DNA of 22,093 bases from a virus: IMG/VR virus record IMGVR_UViG_3300047319_000987, positions 1 through 22,093 of that record; one strand, written 5' to 3'. Under the pieces are notes generated by a model that was given only the letters and a program-made list of their open reading frames with translations, was not told where the DNA came from and did not search any database. Shown piece after piece: positions 22,074 through 22,093 of the stretch. Positions within the stretch are counted from its first letter, which is position 1. Each line of letters begins with the position of its first letter. The position numbers and the translations under genes were made by a program.

Positions 22074-22093
22074 ATGAAAGTATTAATTTATGG
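22074..22093 (+). CDS. Start of a further gene (partial)
   Basis: An ATG directly follows the preceding stop codon (TAG at 22071-22073) and opens MKVLIY before the window ends. The tight head-to-tail spacing matches the operon upstream, so a gene start is likely, but too little is visible to say more. Confidence 0.45.

Noticed and set aside
1-22093. tRNA genes
   Set aside because: All gaps are short; none shows a cloverleaf or a TTCGA-type T-loop sequence on inspection by eye.

Overview
The window is an AT-rich stretch (roughly one third G+C by eye) of a tailed double-stranded DNA phage with a T4-like (myovirus) gene set. The markers are a gp20-type portal, a gp17-type terminase large subunit, a UvsW-like helicase and a gp26-type baseplate hub protein. 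Genes are packed tightly, with many 1-4 base stop/start overlaps, and both strands are coded in blocks. No tRNA, insertion sequence, integrase or CRISPR array is visible. The host cannot be named from the sequence.

Layout. (1) 1-2064, + strand: DNA metabolism, with the end of an unidentified gene, a Cas4/RecB-type PD-(D/E)XK nuclease with an apparent Fe-S cysteine set, and a DnaG-like Toprim primase. (2) 2057-3903, - strand: an unidentified probable virion protein and the gp26-type baseplate gene. (3) 3934-5533, + strand: UvsW-like helicase and a small helical protein in the UvsW.1 position. (4) 5530-15864, - strand late operon, read right to left: terminase, portal, a 663-residue charged protein (possible core or internal head protein), a 128-residue protein, a 1374-residue repetitive tail fibre and a coiled-coil membrane protein. 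(5) 15881-18656, + strand: a three-gene coupled cassette of glycosyltransferase, a 614-residue unknown protein and a small CxxC membrane protein. (6) 18726-21236, - strand: a beta-helix tailspike-like protein with a C-terminal IPT/TIG-like domain. (7) 21330-22093, + strand: a DUF4406 nucleoside deoxyribosyltransferase-like protein, a small membrane protein, a small unknown protein and the start of another gene.

The strongest unusual signal is at the 3' end of the gp26-type gene. A perfect -1 slippery heptamer (T TTT TTA) is followed after 8 bases by an 8-bp stem-loop. The -1 frame then stays open for 56 codons, contains no ATG, and encodes a coherent helical extension. This looks like a programmed frameshift giving a 243-residue and a 296-residue product, analogous to lambda G/GT. 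A second is a sharp composition island (about 44% G+C against 13-25% in neighbouring 60-base blocks) in the last third of the helicase gene. It coincides with a 106-codon ORF in the +1 frame, so it is either an overprinted gene or an imported segment. The fibre gene has a nested repeat architecture whose beta module is also the core of the neighbouring 128-residue protein.

The genes fit together as replication/recombination (nuclease, primase, UvsW), packaging and head (terminase, portal, 663-residue protein), baseplate (gp26-type), host contact (fibre, tailspike) and a cassette that may act on surface sugars (glycosyltransferase and neighbours).
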